From Thermocrinis sp. (lineage in GTDB: Bacteria; Aquificota; Aquificia; Aquificales; Aquificaceae), in NCBI GenBank assembly GCA_028276475.1, contig JAPYWH010000007.1, positions 1-56,113 on the forward strand: a DNA stretch of 56,113 nt, read 5' to 3'. Below are positions 43,636 to 52,454 of this stretch, piece by piece. The notes beneath the pieces were generated by a model, which was not told where the DNA came from, did no database searches, and saw nothing but the letters and a program-made list of their open reading frames with translations. A program made the translations under genes and the position numbers. Numbering within the stretch: position 1 is the stretch's first letter; every line of letters begins with the position of its first letter.

Positions 43636-44879
43636 AGCACCTCCTTAAAGAAAGATTTTATCCTTTCTAATAGAGAGCCAAGCTTAATTTTACCCTCCCC
43701 ACCCAAACTTTCTGGGTTTTGGTTAAGAGAATAACCCTGCACCAATTGGGGCTTTAACTTGAGCAAGCCTACTGCAGTGGCGTAGGCAGGGTCCTGAACC
43801 TTTTCCCTCAAACCTATAACACCCATCGGACTGCCCAGCCTAACGGGTAGGTCCATGTATCTTTCAAAAAACTCTTTTATGCCCGCAAGCTTTGAAGAAC
43901 CACCAGTTATGACAATCCCTGCGTTTATGGCGGACAAATTTACTCCCTGATTGTTTATCTGTTCAAGAACTTTGTCCGCTATCTCCTCCAGTCTTATCTG
44001 TATAACTTCAGAAACTTCCCTCTTCCCTACCATAGTTTCTTTATCCTCCCCCCTTGGTTTTACCTTTATTCTCTCCGATTCATTGACCATATCCGCCAAG
44101 GCAAAACCGTGTTCTATTTTTATTCTCTCCGCTTGTTCTATGTTTACTTTCATAAAGTGGGCTATGTCCTTGGTTATGCTGTTCCCGCCCATGGGTACTG
44201 TGCCAGTTAGCACGGGGGAGCCTTCCACAAACAGTATAAAGTCCGTAAGTCCGGCCCCCATGTCTAAGAGCAAAACACCCTCTTCCTTTTCCTCCTGTGA
44301 TAAAACTGCCTCCGCACTGGCAAGGATGGAAGGATATCTATCCGCTATGGTCAAACCACTGGAGAGGACAGCTTTTTCAATGTTTTTTAAGAGGCTTGTG
44401 CCTACCTTTATAAGGTGCACCTCTGCAGTCAGCTTCGAGCCTAAAAGCCCTACGGGATTTAGAATTCCCTCTTGGTCATCCAATATGAACTTTCTTGGAA
44501 TGTCGCTTATTATCTCATAGCCTTCCTCCTTAGCCCTTGTGGTAGCCCTCTCTAACAGCCTTTCTATTTGACTTTCGTCTATTTCCACCGGTTGTGGCGA
44601 TACGTTTATTGTGTCCCTTTCGTTTTGACTTTTGAGAACAGGGGAGGATATTCCAAGGTTTACAGAGGTTAACTTGACACCAGCCATCTCCTGGGCTTCT
44701 TTCATAGCCTTTAGTATAGAGGCAACCGCCAGGTCCAATCGGGTTATTTGTCCCTTCTCTACGCCCTTACTTGGCACCTCCCCCACGCCTATAATGTGCA
44801 TATCTCCGTAGCTGTCTATCTCCGCAAGGAGGGCAACGGTCTTGCTGGTACCAAGGTCTAAGGAGGCTACAACCTTCAT
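43632..44879 (-). CDS. ftsA: Cell division protein FtsA
   Basis: Actin-like protein that ties FtsZ to the membrane. 415 residues. Phosphate-1 SLDLGTSKTVALLAEID, the phosphate-2 region LLLDMGAGLTDFILF, and adenosine motif ITGGSSKLAGIKEFFE are present, as is the 1C subdomain inserted in the chain. The end IKSFFKEVL is a typical amphipathic membrane-targeting helix. It lies 4 bases after ftsQ and overlaps ftsZ. Confidence 0.97.
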   Translation of the reverse strand: MKVVASLDLGTSKTVALLAEIDSYGDMHIIGVGEVPSKGVEKGQITRLDLAVASILKAMKEAQEMAGVKLTSVNLGISSPVLKSQNERDTINVSPQPVEIDESQIERLLERATTRAKEEGYEIISDIPRKFILDDQEGILNPVGLLGSKLTAEVHLIKVGTSLLKNIEKAVLSSGLTIADRYPSILASAEAVLSQEEKEEGVLLLDMGAGLTDFILFVEGSPVLTGTVPMGGNSITKDIAHFMKVNIEQAERIKIEHGFALADMVNESERIKVKPRGEDKETMVGKREVSEVIQIRLEEIADKVLEQINNQGVNLSAINAGIVITGGSSKLAGIKEFFERYMDLPVRLGSPMGVIGLREKVQDPAYATAVGLLKLKPQLVQGYSLNQNPESLGGEGKIKLGSLLERIKSFFKEVL

Positions 44880-44883
44880 TCCT

Positions 44884-45615
44884 TTATTTCTCCTCCTTTA
44901 TCACCGCTATATTTCCAGAAGTTATAAGAACATCCATTTTCCCCATCCCAATTCTATTATAAATCTTTTTTATCCTATCAAAAACCAAGGGAGATATCTG
45001 GCTAAGTGGGGGCAGGACCATTCTCCCGCCCGATATGTATATAATGGTATTCCTATCGGTAACATATACTTCGTTAATGCTAAAACCCGTATCTTTAATG
45101 GACTCCACTAAATTGTTTAAATTGGTGTGATGTTTCTTTATGTAGTCAAAGGAAAATGTGTATATGGTGGGTAGTTTGTTTTCAATAGCTGGGTTATAAA
45201 AAAGCTCTCCCTGCCCGTCTATCATCATAAGGATGTTTTCATGCACCACATAGGCTATGGGAACCCTCTCCTGAACATAAACATTCACACGGGCACCATC
45301 CAAAGAGGGTATTCTCTCTATTTTTATATCCTTTAGAGAATTATTTGTTAATTCGTTGGTCTTTGCCAAAAGCCTCTTGGAATCCAAAAAGAGCCAGTTG
45401 TTTTTTGAGACCTTATAAACGCTTGAGGAAATGGCAGAAGGAGGGATGCTGTTAGTGCCGTATATCTGAATTTCCTTTATTTTAAAAACTGGGAGGGAGG
45501 TCAGAAAACCAGGAAAGAAAAAACCAACAAGTGCCATGGCGCTTAACCATACCAAAGCTAATGTGATCTCAAGGACTGCTACCCACCTTCTTTTCCCCTC
45601 CTTTTTCATAGCCAC
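44884..45615 (-). CDS. ftsQ: Cell division protein FtsQ/DivIB
   Basis: A 243-residue bitopic protein: a charged cytoplasmic start (KKEGKRRW), one membrane helix (about 12-36), a POTRA domain (VFKIKEIQIYGTNSIPPSAI...) and the FtsQ beta domain with IPSLDGARVNVYVQERVPIAYVV. It is part of the divisome complex with FtsL and FtsB. Sequence conservation is low, but the domain order and place between ddl and ftsA support the call. Confidence 0.92.
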   Translation of the reverse strand: MAMKKEGKRRWVAVLEITLALVWLSAMALVGFFFPGFLTSLPVFKIKEIQIYGTNSIPPSAISSSVYKVSKNNWLFLDSKRLLAKTNELTNNSLKDIKIERIPSLDGARVNVYVQERVPIAYVVHENILMMIDGQGELFYNPAIENKLPTIYTFSFDYIKKHHTNLNNLVESIKDTGFSINEVYVTDRNTIIYISGGRMVLPPLSQISPLVFDRIKKIYNRIGMGKMDVLITSGNIAVIKEEK

Positions 45616-45618
45616 AGG

Positions 45619-46485
45619 TTAAAATATTAACATGGATATCATTCTGTTAAAGTCTATACCTTTTTTTCTGCAAGCCATAGGGAAAAGGCTAAGCTCTGTC
45701 ATACCCGGTATGGTGTTGATTTCTAAAACAAAGGGCTTACCTTCATCGGACACCCTAAAATCAACCCGGGATATGTCCTTGAGCTCCAGCGCCCTATGGG
45801 AACGCAGTGCCAACTCTTGCAATTCCATTGCCAGTGTTTCGTCTTCCAAGAATTCATACTGGCTCATTCCCTTTGTGTATTTGCTTTCATAGTCGTATAT
45901 ACCCTTTTTGGGCTTTATCTCTATGGGGGGTAAGGCTTCTTCCTTTAAAATGGCTACGGTGATATCTCTACCCTTTATGAACTCCTCCACAAGAACCTTT
46001 TGAGTTATGCTCCATAGCTTTTCTATGGCAGTTTCTAACTCTTTTTTATCATTTGCCACAAACAATCCAACGCTTGAGCCTTGGTCGGCGGGTTTTACCA
46101 CCGCAGGAAAGCGGTCCCAAGACACCTCTTCTCCTCTCCTTACCGCCACCCAATCGGGCGTGGGAATTTGATGAAACCTGAGAATTTTCTTTGTAAAGTC
46201 CTTGTCCATAGCTAAGGCGCTACCCAGCACACCAGAGCCCACATAGGGAATGCCGAGAAGGTCCAAAAGTCCTTGCACCCTTCCATCCTCTCCGTAAGGA
46301 CCGTGCAATGCTATAAAAACCTTGTCGGGCTTTATCTCTCTCAACCTCTCGCAGAGGTTTTCATCTAAATCTAGAGCTATAGCCTCACAACCTAGCTCTT
46401 TTAGGGCTTTTAAGATGGCTTCGCCAGTTCTCAGGGATATTTCACGCTCCGCCGACCTTCCACCCATAAGCACTACTACTTTCAA
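45619..46485 (-). CDS. ddl: D-alanine--D-alanine ligase
   Basis: ATP-grasp ligase making D-Ala-D-Ala for peptidoglycan. 288 residues. Motifs: MGGRSAEREISLRTG, ALHGPYGEDGRVQGLLDLLGIPYVGSG, VKPADQGSSVG, EEFIKGRDITVAI, and FVLEINTIPGMTELSLFP. It overlaps murB by 44 bases and is 3 bases from ftsQ. With murC absent from the cluster, murC must lie elsewhere. Confidence 0.97.
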   Translation of the reverse strand: MKVVVLMGGRSAEREISLRTGEAILKALKELGCEAIALDLDENLCERLREIKPDKVFIALHGPYGEDGRVQGLLDLLGIPYVGSGVLGSALAMDKDFTKKILRFHQIPTPDWVAVRRGEEVSWDRFPAVVKPADQGSSVGLFVANDKKELETAIEKLWSITQKVLVEEFIKGRDITVAILKEEALPPIEIKPKKGIYDYESKYTKGMSQYEFLEDETLAMELQELALRSHRALELKDISRVDFRVSDEGKPFVLEINTIPGMTELSLFPMACRKKGIDFNRMISMLIF

Positions 46486-47335
46486 TTAGCCTTACCTCCT
46501 CTTCAAGCTCAATGTCAAACTCTTCAAAAACCCTTTTCTTTGCGTGATTGATAATTTTAACAACATCCTCAAAGACCGCTCCGCCTAAGTTTATTAAAAA
46601 GTTTGCATGCTTTTCCGAAAAGGCAACTTGCCCAACCCTGTAGCCTTTCATTCCTACCTTTTCCAAAAGTCGCCCAGCACTGTCAGTAGGTGGATTTTTA
46701 AAAGTGGAACCCGCAGTGGGCATTTGAATTGGCTGACTTTCTTTCCTTTTGCTTTTTATCCTCTCATACTCTTCATAAACGCCATAATTCAGTTTGGGAA
46801 AGAAAAAGATTGCCTCCAAGATTATACCCATGGAAGGGAAAGGAGAGCTTCTGTAGGAAAAGTTAAGATCTTCCCTCTTTAAAAGAATTTCTTCACCTTC
46901 ATAAGAGAGAAATTTTACCGCCTTTAAATGCTGGGAAATTTCATAACCAAAGGCTCCTGCGTTCATAGCTACAGCTCCACCTACGGTGGCAGGAAAGCCC
47001 ACCAGTCTGTAGATACCCTCCAAGTTTTCCTTGACCCCGAGCTCCACCAAAGTGTTTAAAGGAACACCTGCTTGGGCTATGATCTCCAAACCTCCATCTT
47101 GTTCCCTTATTTTCAAATCTCTCAACATCTTTGTATTGATCACTATGCCTTCAAAATCTCCAAAGATGGTGTTTGCACCCCTACCCAAAACAAAGAAGGA
47201 AATACCCTCCCACTGGGCTATTCTGAGGCATTCCTTTACCTGCTTTGCGTTTTCTGGAAAAGCCATATACTTTGCTATTCCCCCGATCCCTATGGTGGTA
47301 TATTTGGAAAGCGAAATTTCTTTTTCCAGCCTCAT
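46442..47335 (-). CDS. murB: UDP-N-acetylenolpyruvoylglucosamine reductase
   Basis: FAD/NADPH enzyme finishing UDP-MurNAc. 297 residues. FAD-binding blocks YTTIGIGG, FVLGRGANTIFGDFEGIVI, GFPATVGGAVAMNAGAFGYEI and the C-terminal PTAGSTFKNPPTDSAGRLLEKVGMKG (with catalytic Ser in GSTFKNP) are present. First gene of the murB-ddl-ftsQ-ftsA-ftsZ run. Divergent from the diguanylate cyclase gene, 31 bases apart. Confidence 0.97.
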   Translation of the reverse strand: MRLEKEISLSKYTTIGIGGIAKYMAFPENAKQVKECLRIAQWEGISFFVLGRGANTIFGDFEGIVINTKMLRDLKIREQDGGLEIIAQAGVPLNTLVELGVKENLEGIYRLVGFPATVGGAVAMNAGAFGYEISQHLKAVKFLSYEGEEILLKREDLNFSYRSSPFPSMGIILEAIFFFPKLNYGVYEEYERIKSKRKESQPIQMPTAGSTFKNPPTDSAGRLLEKVGMKGYRVGQVAFSEKHANFLINLGGAVFEDVVKIINHAKKRVFEEFDIELEEEVRLIESSSAYGWKVGGA

Positions 47336-47366
47336 ATCGTATAATTATAGAGTAGGGAGAGTTTGA

Positions 47367-48389
47367 ATGTTTGACGTAAAAACCTGTCCTCTTTACGAAA
47401 AGCTAAGTAGGGGAGAGCCCCTTAGCCAATCTGAGAAAAAGCTTCTGGCGGATATAGTTAGGGAGGAAATAAAATTCTTGCTGAGGAATCAAATACTGCC
47501 CACACCCAAAGATTATGAAAGATGGTTTTATATATTTTGTAATCTTGTTGCAAGCGGGCAAAAGCTTGAAGACAGCGCTCTTATAGAACTTTATAACAGT
47601 ATTTATAAGAAAGAAAGCGACCTTGTAAATATTGAATTAGACCTCAAGCACACTACCCAAATTTTAAGCGATATAGTTACTGAGCTTCGAAAGTCTTTAA
47701 AAGAGAGCTACGAGCAAGCATCCATAAAAGAGCAGAAGATCGCTGATCTACAAAAGAAAGAAGCTAAAGAGGATTCCTTAACCTCTCTTCTTTTCGAGAT
47801 GTTGATGCTTGTAAGAGACTTAAAGCGTCAAAATGAAGGCTTTTTGGAAAAAGTGGAAGCTCAGCAGAAGGTTATAAACGAGTTGAAATCAAACCTTGAA
47901 AAGGTTGAGGCGGAGGCAAATCTTGATCCATTAACTGATCTGTTTAATAGGCGTTCTTTGGAGAGGGCTCTTAAGGAGTTTTTTACCTTGTGTAAGCAAT
48001 CCAAGATGTCTTTTAGTTTGGTTCTTATAGACCTTAATGATTTTAAGCATGTTAACGACAACTATGGGCATCATGTGGGAGACCTTGTGTTAGTAAAGGT
48101 GGCAAAGGTTTTAAGAACGAACATGCGTGCAAAGGATATAGCGGGTCGCTGGGGTGGGGATGAGTTTGTAGTTATAATGCCAAACACGGATTTAGAAAAT
48201 GCAAAAAAGGTCCTTGAAAGGATAAAGTCCCAACTAGGGAAAATGGAAATACTTGCAGAAGGCAGGAGGTTTAAGGTATCTATAAGCGCGGGTGTTGTGC
48301 AATGTGGAGAAAACTTCCAAAGCTGGTTGGATATGATTAAAGAGGCAGACAGACTTATGTATGAGGAAAAAAAGAAAAAAGCCCTATAA
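47367..48389 (+). CDS. Diguanylate cyclase with N-terminal helical region
   Basis: A 340-residue soluble protein making cyclic di-GMP. The GGDEF domain (about 185-338) has DPLTDLFNRRSLE, LIDLNDFKHVND and an intact GGDEF (263-267). A product-inhibition I-site RAKD (254-257) is present exactly five residues before GGDEF. The N-terminal half is helical; residues 85-185 look like a long coiled coil likely to mediate dimerisation. No known sensor domain or membrane segment is seen in residues 1-85. No EAL or HD-GYP gene is nearby. Confidence 0.93.
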   Translation: MFDVKTCPLYEKLSRGEPLSQSEKKLLADIVREEIKFLLRNQILPTPKDYERWFYIFCNLVASGQKLEDSALIELYNSIYKKESDLVNIELDLKHTTQILSDIVTELRKSLKESYEQASIKEQKIADLQKKEAKEDSLTSLLFEMLMLVRDLKRQNEGFLEKVEAQQKVINELKSNLEKVEAEANLDPLTDLFNRRSLERALKEFFTLCKQSKMSFSLVLIDLNDFKHVNDNYGHHVGDLVLVKVAKVLRTNMRAKDIAGRWGGDEFVVIMPNTDLENAKKVLERIKSQLGKMEILAEGRRFKVSISAGVVQCGENFQSWLDMIKEADRLMYEEKKKKAL

Positions 48390-48398
48390 TATCCTTCC

Positions 48399-49430
48399 AT
48401 GAAGGCGGTAATTTTGGAAAACTTTGGGGATGAAAAGAACTTAAAGTATGTGGAAGATTTTCCCATCCCCGATATAAGAGAGGATGAGGTCCTTGTTAGG
48501 GTGAAGGCGGTTGCCCTTAACCATCTGGATGTATGGGTCAGAATGGGTGCTTTGGCGGTCAAGCCTGAGCTTCCTCACATACTTGGTTCAGATGTTAGCG
48601 GTGTGGTGGAAAGGGTTGGTTCCTTAGTGAAGAATGTAAAGGTGGGAGAGGAGGTGGTAATTGCCCCCGGTCTGTCCTGTGGTGTGTGTTATGAGTGTCA
48701 GTCTGGAAGGGACAACCTCTGCAAAGATTACGATATACTTGGGCTAAAAAGCAAGGGTGGTTATGCGGAGTTTGTAAAGGTGCCCGCAAGGAATGTCTTG
48801 CCAAAACCAAAAAGCTTGAGCTTTGAAGAGTCCGCCAGCTATCCGCTCACCTTTTTGACCGTTTGGAACGCACTGGTTAGGAAGGGAGGGTTAAAGCCCC
48901 ACAGTAGGGTTTTAATATGGGCTGGCTCTTCTGGTGTAGGCGTGGCGGGAATACAAGTAGCCAAGCTCTTTGGTGCCTTTGTGATAGCCACCGCAGGGGA
49001 CGAAAGGAAGGCAAAGATGTGCAAAGACCTTGGGGCGGATGTGGTCATAAACCACTATGAAGAAGACGTGGTAAAGAAGGTTAGAGAGCTGTTCAAAGAG
49101 GGAGTGGATATTGTTATGGACCATGTGGGGGAGGCAACCTTTTGGAGGAGTGTAGAATGTCTTAAAAAGGGTGGAAGACTTGTTTTCTTTGGCACTACCA
49201 CGGGCTCAAAGGCAGAGATAGATATAAGATATATTTTTGTTAGGGAAATTGAACTTTTGGGTGTTTATATGGGACCAAGGGCGGACCTCTTTAAGATCAC
49301 CGAACTCTTTGAGAGGGGGCTTTTAAAGCCGGTGGTTGATAAGGTTTTTGACCTGAAGGATGCCCAGGAAGCTCACAGATACTTGGAAAGCTCTAAGCAC
49401 TTCGGAAAGGTTGTGCTGAAGGTTGGATGA
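48399..49430 (+). CDS. Zinc-type alcohol dehydrogenase / quinone oxidoreductase family protein
   Basis: A 343-residue MDR-superfamily enzyme. The GroES-like domain has LNHLDVWVRMG, HILGSDVSGVVE, and a four-cysteine structural zinc set in CGVCYECQSGRDNLC. The Rossmann part contains AGSSGVGVAGIQVAKLFGA. The substrate is unknown; alcohols, aldehydes and enoyl compounds are used by relatives. It follows the diguanylate cyclase gene by 9 bases. Its 3' end overlaps the convergent mscS gene by 38 bases. Confidence 0.9.
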   Translation: MKAVILENFGDEKNLKYVEDFPIPDIREDEVLVRVKAVALNHLDVWVRMGALAVKPELPHILGSDVSGVVERVGSLVKNVKVGEEVVIAPGLSCGVCYECQSGRDNLCKDYDILGLKSKGGYAEFVKVPARNVLPKPKSLSFEESASYPLTFLTVWNALVRKGGLKPHSRVLIWAGSSGVGVAGIQVAKLFGAFVIATAGDERKAKMCKDLGADVVINHYEEDVVKKVRELFKEGVDIVMDHVGEATFWRSVECLKKGGRLVFFGTTTGSKAEIDIRYIFVREIELLGVYMGPRADLFKITELFERGLLKPVVDKVFDLKDAQEAHRYLESSKHFGKVVLKVG

Positions 49431-50400
49431 AGGATATGCCCTCCCTCTCGTAAGTCTTTTTGAGCCTCTTTATAAACTCGTGGCGTATAAAAAACTGATC
49501 GTCCGGGTCAAGAACTCTAAGAGTGATGTTTAAGGTGATCCCAAGCTCTGTAAAGGCACTGTAGCGCACGGAGGGCTCAAAGCTTGGGTCCGCACCTTCA
49601 ACAGTTTTTTGCACCTCCCTTGCAACCTCTAAGGTTAACCTTTCTGCCCTTTCAATGTCTGAGGAATAAGGGATCACAACCGAAACTGTAATGTTCATTG
49701 AGGGCGTTGGTTTTTTGTAGTTTATTACTATGGAGTTAACCAACCGGGAGTTTGGCACCACCACAATGTTATTGTCTCTCCTCTTAATGACTGTGTTCAT
49801 CCATGTTATGTCTTCTACATAACCTTCTTCACCGTTTTCTAACCTAACAAAATCTCCCACTTCAATCTGTCTGCTGGCAATTAGGTTAAGCCCTGAAAAG
49901 ACGTTGGAAAGCGTGCCCTGAAGGGCAAGGGAGACCGCAAGTCCAGCAATGCCCAAGGTAGTTATAAAGTGTGCTACCTGAATGCCAAGATAGGACAGGA
50001 GGGTTATAACACCCAAAACAAAGACAACCAATTTTATTATCACAAAGACAATACCAGTCCTGGGAAATTTTAAGTTTGTCTTTGAAATATAAACCTGTAA
50101 AAGTTCAGGGAGTAGATTAGAAAAGAAAGAAGTTATGGAAAGGATCAATAGGGATAGTAAAACCTTTTCTACTACCGAAGAGTACCCCAAAAGTTGCCTA
50201 GGGCTGAGCTCTACCGTAAGGTAAAGGCTAATAACAATTGCCCAAAACAGAGAGGGTAGGCGGAGCACCCGAAGAAGCATTAAAGCATAGTCGTGGGAAG
50301 ATTTTTTAATGAAGCCCAAAAACAGCCTTCTAACGAACAACAAAACTAACAGTGATCCCAAGAATATCAAACCGCTTAACAAAAGCCCATGCCTTACCAA
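49393..50400 (-). CDS. Small-conductance mechanosensitive channel (MscS family)
   Basis: A 335-residue protein with N-terminal helices (about 6-26, 45-65, 80-100, 115-140) followed by the MscS core. The pore helix lies in LGIAGLAVSLALQGTLSNVFSGL, and the beta domain starts with DFVRLENGEEGYVEDITWMNTVIKRRDNNIVVVPNSRLV. It would release osmolytes under hypo-osmotic shock. The start appears to be TTG 50400, with AGGAGG 6 bases upstream; it overlaps the rhomboid gene by 7 bases. Confidence 0.92.
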   Translation of the reverse strand: MVRHGLLLSGLIFLGSLLVLLFVRRLFLGFIKKSSHDYALMLLRVLRLPSLFWAIVISLYLTVELSPRQLLGYSSVVEKVLLSLLILSITSFFSNLLPELLQVYISKTNLKFPRTGIVFVIIKLVVFVLGVITLLSYLGIQVAHFITTLGIAGLAVSLALQGTLSNVFSGLNLIASRQIEVGDFVRLENGEEGYVEDITWMNTVIKRRDNNIVVVPNSRLVNSIVINYKKPTPSMNITVSVVIPYSSDIERAERLTLEVAREVQKTVEGADPSFEPSVRYSAFTELGITLNITLRVLDPDDQFFIRHEFIKRLKKTYEREGISFIQPSAQPFRSA

Positions 50401-51050
50401 TACAACCTCCTCCTGTAAAACACTCTAACGAGTTTGTAGCCTACAAAAAATCCACCTATGTGGGCAAACCAAGCCACTCCACCCATACCCGCAAAGGGCA
50501 GTGTGATTAGCCCGTTTATAATCTGAATAAACACCCACATGCCTATAAAAAATACTGCCGGTAATTCCATAAAGGTCATGAAAAAGAAAATGGGCACAAG
50601 GGCAAGAATGCGGGCGTGTGGGAAAAGATAAAGGTACGCCCCCAACACTCCGCTTATAGCCCCGCTGGCACCTACCATAGGCACGTGCACCGCACCCGTT
50701 AAAAAACTAACAAGAGATTGAATAACCGCCGCGCCAAGACCAGACAGCACATAAAACAGCAGATATTTAAACTTTCCTAAACGATCCTCCACATTATCTC
50801 CAAAAACCCACAAAAACCACATATTGCCAATGATGTGAAGCCAGCTTCCGTGTAAAAACATGTGGGTAAACAACTGGTAAGGTTTGGAGAAGACCTCCGC
50901 CGGCACCAAACCAAAGTTATAAATAAAGTCATTAAACTCATACTCTTCCAAGCTTACCTCATACAGCCATACCGCAGAGCAAATAAGGATGATGGTTAAA
51001 TTGGCGATTGGAAAGCTTCTGCTTGGGTTTATATCCTTTAAGGGGATCAT
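50394..51050 (-). CDS. Rhomboid family intramembrane serine protease
   Basis: A 218-residue membrane protein with six to seven helices. The catalytic serine lies in GASGAISGVLG (Ser129) and the histidine in HIGGFFVG (His197). The HMFLHGSWLHIIGNMWFLWVFGD segment is the other family signature. It cleaves membrane proteins within the bilayer; the substrate is unknown. I take ATG 51050 as start; an in-frame TTG at 51059 adds only three residues. Confidence 0.93.
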   Translation of the reverse strand: MIPLKDINPSRSFPIANLTIILICSAVWLYEVSLEEYEFNDFIYNFGLVPAEVFSKPYQLFTHMFLHGSWLHIIGNMWFLWVFGDNVEDRLGKFKYLLFYVLSGLGAAVIQSLVSFLTGAVHVPMVGASGAISGVLGAYLYLFPHARILALVPIFFFMTFMELPAVFFIGMWVFIQIINGLITLPFAGMGGVAWFAHIGGFFVGYKLVRVFYRRRLYW

Positions 51051-51072
51051 GCCAACCAAAGATTATAACAGA

Positions 51073-51101
51073 TTGCCTGTTCTTTAAAATATGCTTATAA
51101 T
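51073..51101 (+). promoter_or_regulatory. Promoter of sqr with overlapping dyad
   Basis: TTGCCT (51073-51078), 17 bases, and TATAAT (51096-51101). An inverted repeat CTTATAA-TC-TTATAAG (51094-51109) covers the -10 box and could be an operator. A GGAGGTG site lies before the ATG at 51134. Confidence 0.65.
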
Positions 51102-51133
51102 CTTATAAGTTAATCTAATTTTGGAGGTGTGTC

Positions 51134-52426
51134 ATGGGCAAGCATGTGGTTATATTGGGCGGTGGTGTAGGTGGTTTAGCAACCGCCTACAACCTAAGGA
51201 AGATGGACAAAAGCCTGAGGATCACGGTAGTCTCAGGCAGACCATACTTTGGTTTTACGCCCTCTTGGCCGCACTTAGCGTTGGGCTGGAGAAAGTTTGA
51301 AGACATAAGCATCCCCTTGGGGAGCTTACTGCCAAAGCACGGTATTGAATATGTGCCGGAGAATGGAGAGAGAATAGACCCAGATGCCAACAAACTTTGG
51401 ACCACATCCGGTAAAGAGCTACAGTATGATTACTTGGTAATTGCCACTGGTCCAAAGCTGGTCTTTGGTGCGGAGGGGCAAGAGCAGAACTCCACCTCTG
51501 TATGCACCGCAGAGCACGCCCTGGAACTTCAGAAAAAGCTTGAGGAATTTTATAAGAACCCGGGACCTGTTGTGATTGGTGCAATACCCGGAGTTAGCTG
51601 TTTTGGTCCAGCCTATGAATTTGCCTTTATGCTACATTATGAGCTGAAAAAGAGGGGAATAAGACACAAGGTGCCCATAACCTTTATCACTTCAGAGCCC
51701 TATGTGGGTCATATGGGGCTTGGTGGTGTGGGACCTTCAAGAAGGGTAATGGAGGACCTTTTTGCGGAGAGAAGCATAAAATGGATTGCAAATGTAAAGA
51801 TAACCAAGGTAGAAGCGGACAAGGTAATTTACGAGGACCTAAACGGTAACACCTACGAGGTGCCTTGTAAGCTATCCATGCTGATGCCAAGGTTCATGGG
51901 TCCCGAGGTGGTCGCGTCCGCTGGAGACAAGGTGGCAAACCCTGCCAACAAGATGGTGATCGTCAATAAGTGTTTCCAAAACCCCACTCACAAGAACATC
52001 TACGGCGTGGGCGTCGTAACTGCCATACCCCCTGTGGAGCAAACACCTATACCTACTGGTGCACCCAAGACAGGTATGATGATAGAACAGATGGCTATGG
52101 CAGTGGCAAAGAATATAGTCAATGACATAAGGAACTCTACAGACAGGTATGCACCGGAGCTCTCTGCCATATGCGTTGCAGACATGGGAAAGGATGCTGC
52201 CTTCTTCTATGCAAGCCCAGTTATACCCCCAAGGGCTGAGGTGAAGTTTGGCAAAGGCATGTGGGCACACTACATAAAATCTGCTTTTGAGAGGTATTTT
52301 ATGTGGAAGGTAAGGAGCGGAAACATTGCCCCCTTCTTTGAGGAGGAAGGTCTCAAGCTGTTCTTTGGCACCAAGGGAGTTGTTCTCTGTGCAGATTGTT
52401 CAGGAACACCCGGTAGCGCGTGTTAA
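51134..52426 (+). CDS. sqr: Sulfide:quinone oxidoreductase (type I)
   Basis: A 430-residue FAD enzyme on the periplasmic face of the membrane, oxidising sulfide and passing electrons to quinone. N-terminal FAD motif VILGGGVGGLATAYNL. The catalytic cysteines lie at Cys124, Cys156 and Cys347, the numbers known for the Aquifex aeolicus enzyme. The end GTKGVVLCADCSGTPGSAC adds three more Cys (419, 422, 430). There is no Sec or Tat signal, as in relatives that bind the membrane through C-terminal amphipathic helices. Transcribed alone from a good promoter. Confidence 0.96.
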   Translation: MGKHVVILGGGVGGLATAYNLRKMDKSLRITVVSGRPYFGFTPSWPHLALGWRKFEDISIPLGSLLPKHGIEYVPENGERIDPDANKLWTTSGKELQYDYLVIATGPKLVFGAEGQEQNSTSVCTAEHALELQKKLEEFYKNPGPVVIGAIPGVSCFGPAYEFAFMLHYELKKRGIRHKVPITFITSEPYVGHMGLGGVGPSRRVMEDLFAERSIKWIANVKITKVEADKVIYEDLNGNTYEVPCKLSMLMPRFMGPEVVASAGDKVANPANKMVIVNKCFQNPTHKNIYGVGVVTAIPPVEQTPIPTGAPKTGMMIEQMAMAVAKNIVNDIRNSTDRYAPELSAICVADMGKDAAFFYASPVIPPRAEVKFGKGMWAHYIKSAFERYFMWKVRSGNIAPFFEEEGLKLFFGTKGVVLCADCSGTPGSAC

Positions 52427-52431
52427 AATTA

Positions 52432-52446
52432 GGGGGCATTGCCCCC
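52432..52446. terminator. Bidirectional hairpin between sqr and the cytochrome c gene
   Basis: GGGGGC-ATT-GCCCCC, six G-C pairs, placed between the convergent stops of sqr (52426) and the cytochrome c gene (52455). T-rich stretches follow on both strands (TTTA on plus, AATTTT on minus), so it can end both transcripts. Confidence 0.65.
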
Positions 52447-52454
52447 TTTAAAAA

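Noticed and set aside
42608-43648. A 346-codon open frame on plus across ftsZ
   Set aside because: It lies antisense to ftsZ, has Ser/Thr-rich low-information sequence and no family match; it is a shadow of the ftsZ reading frame.
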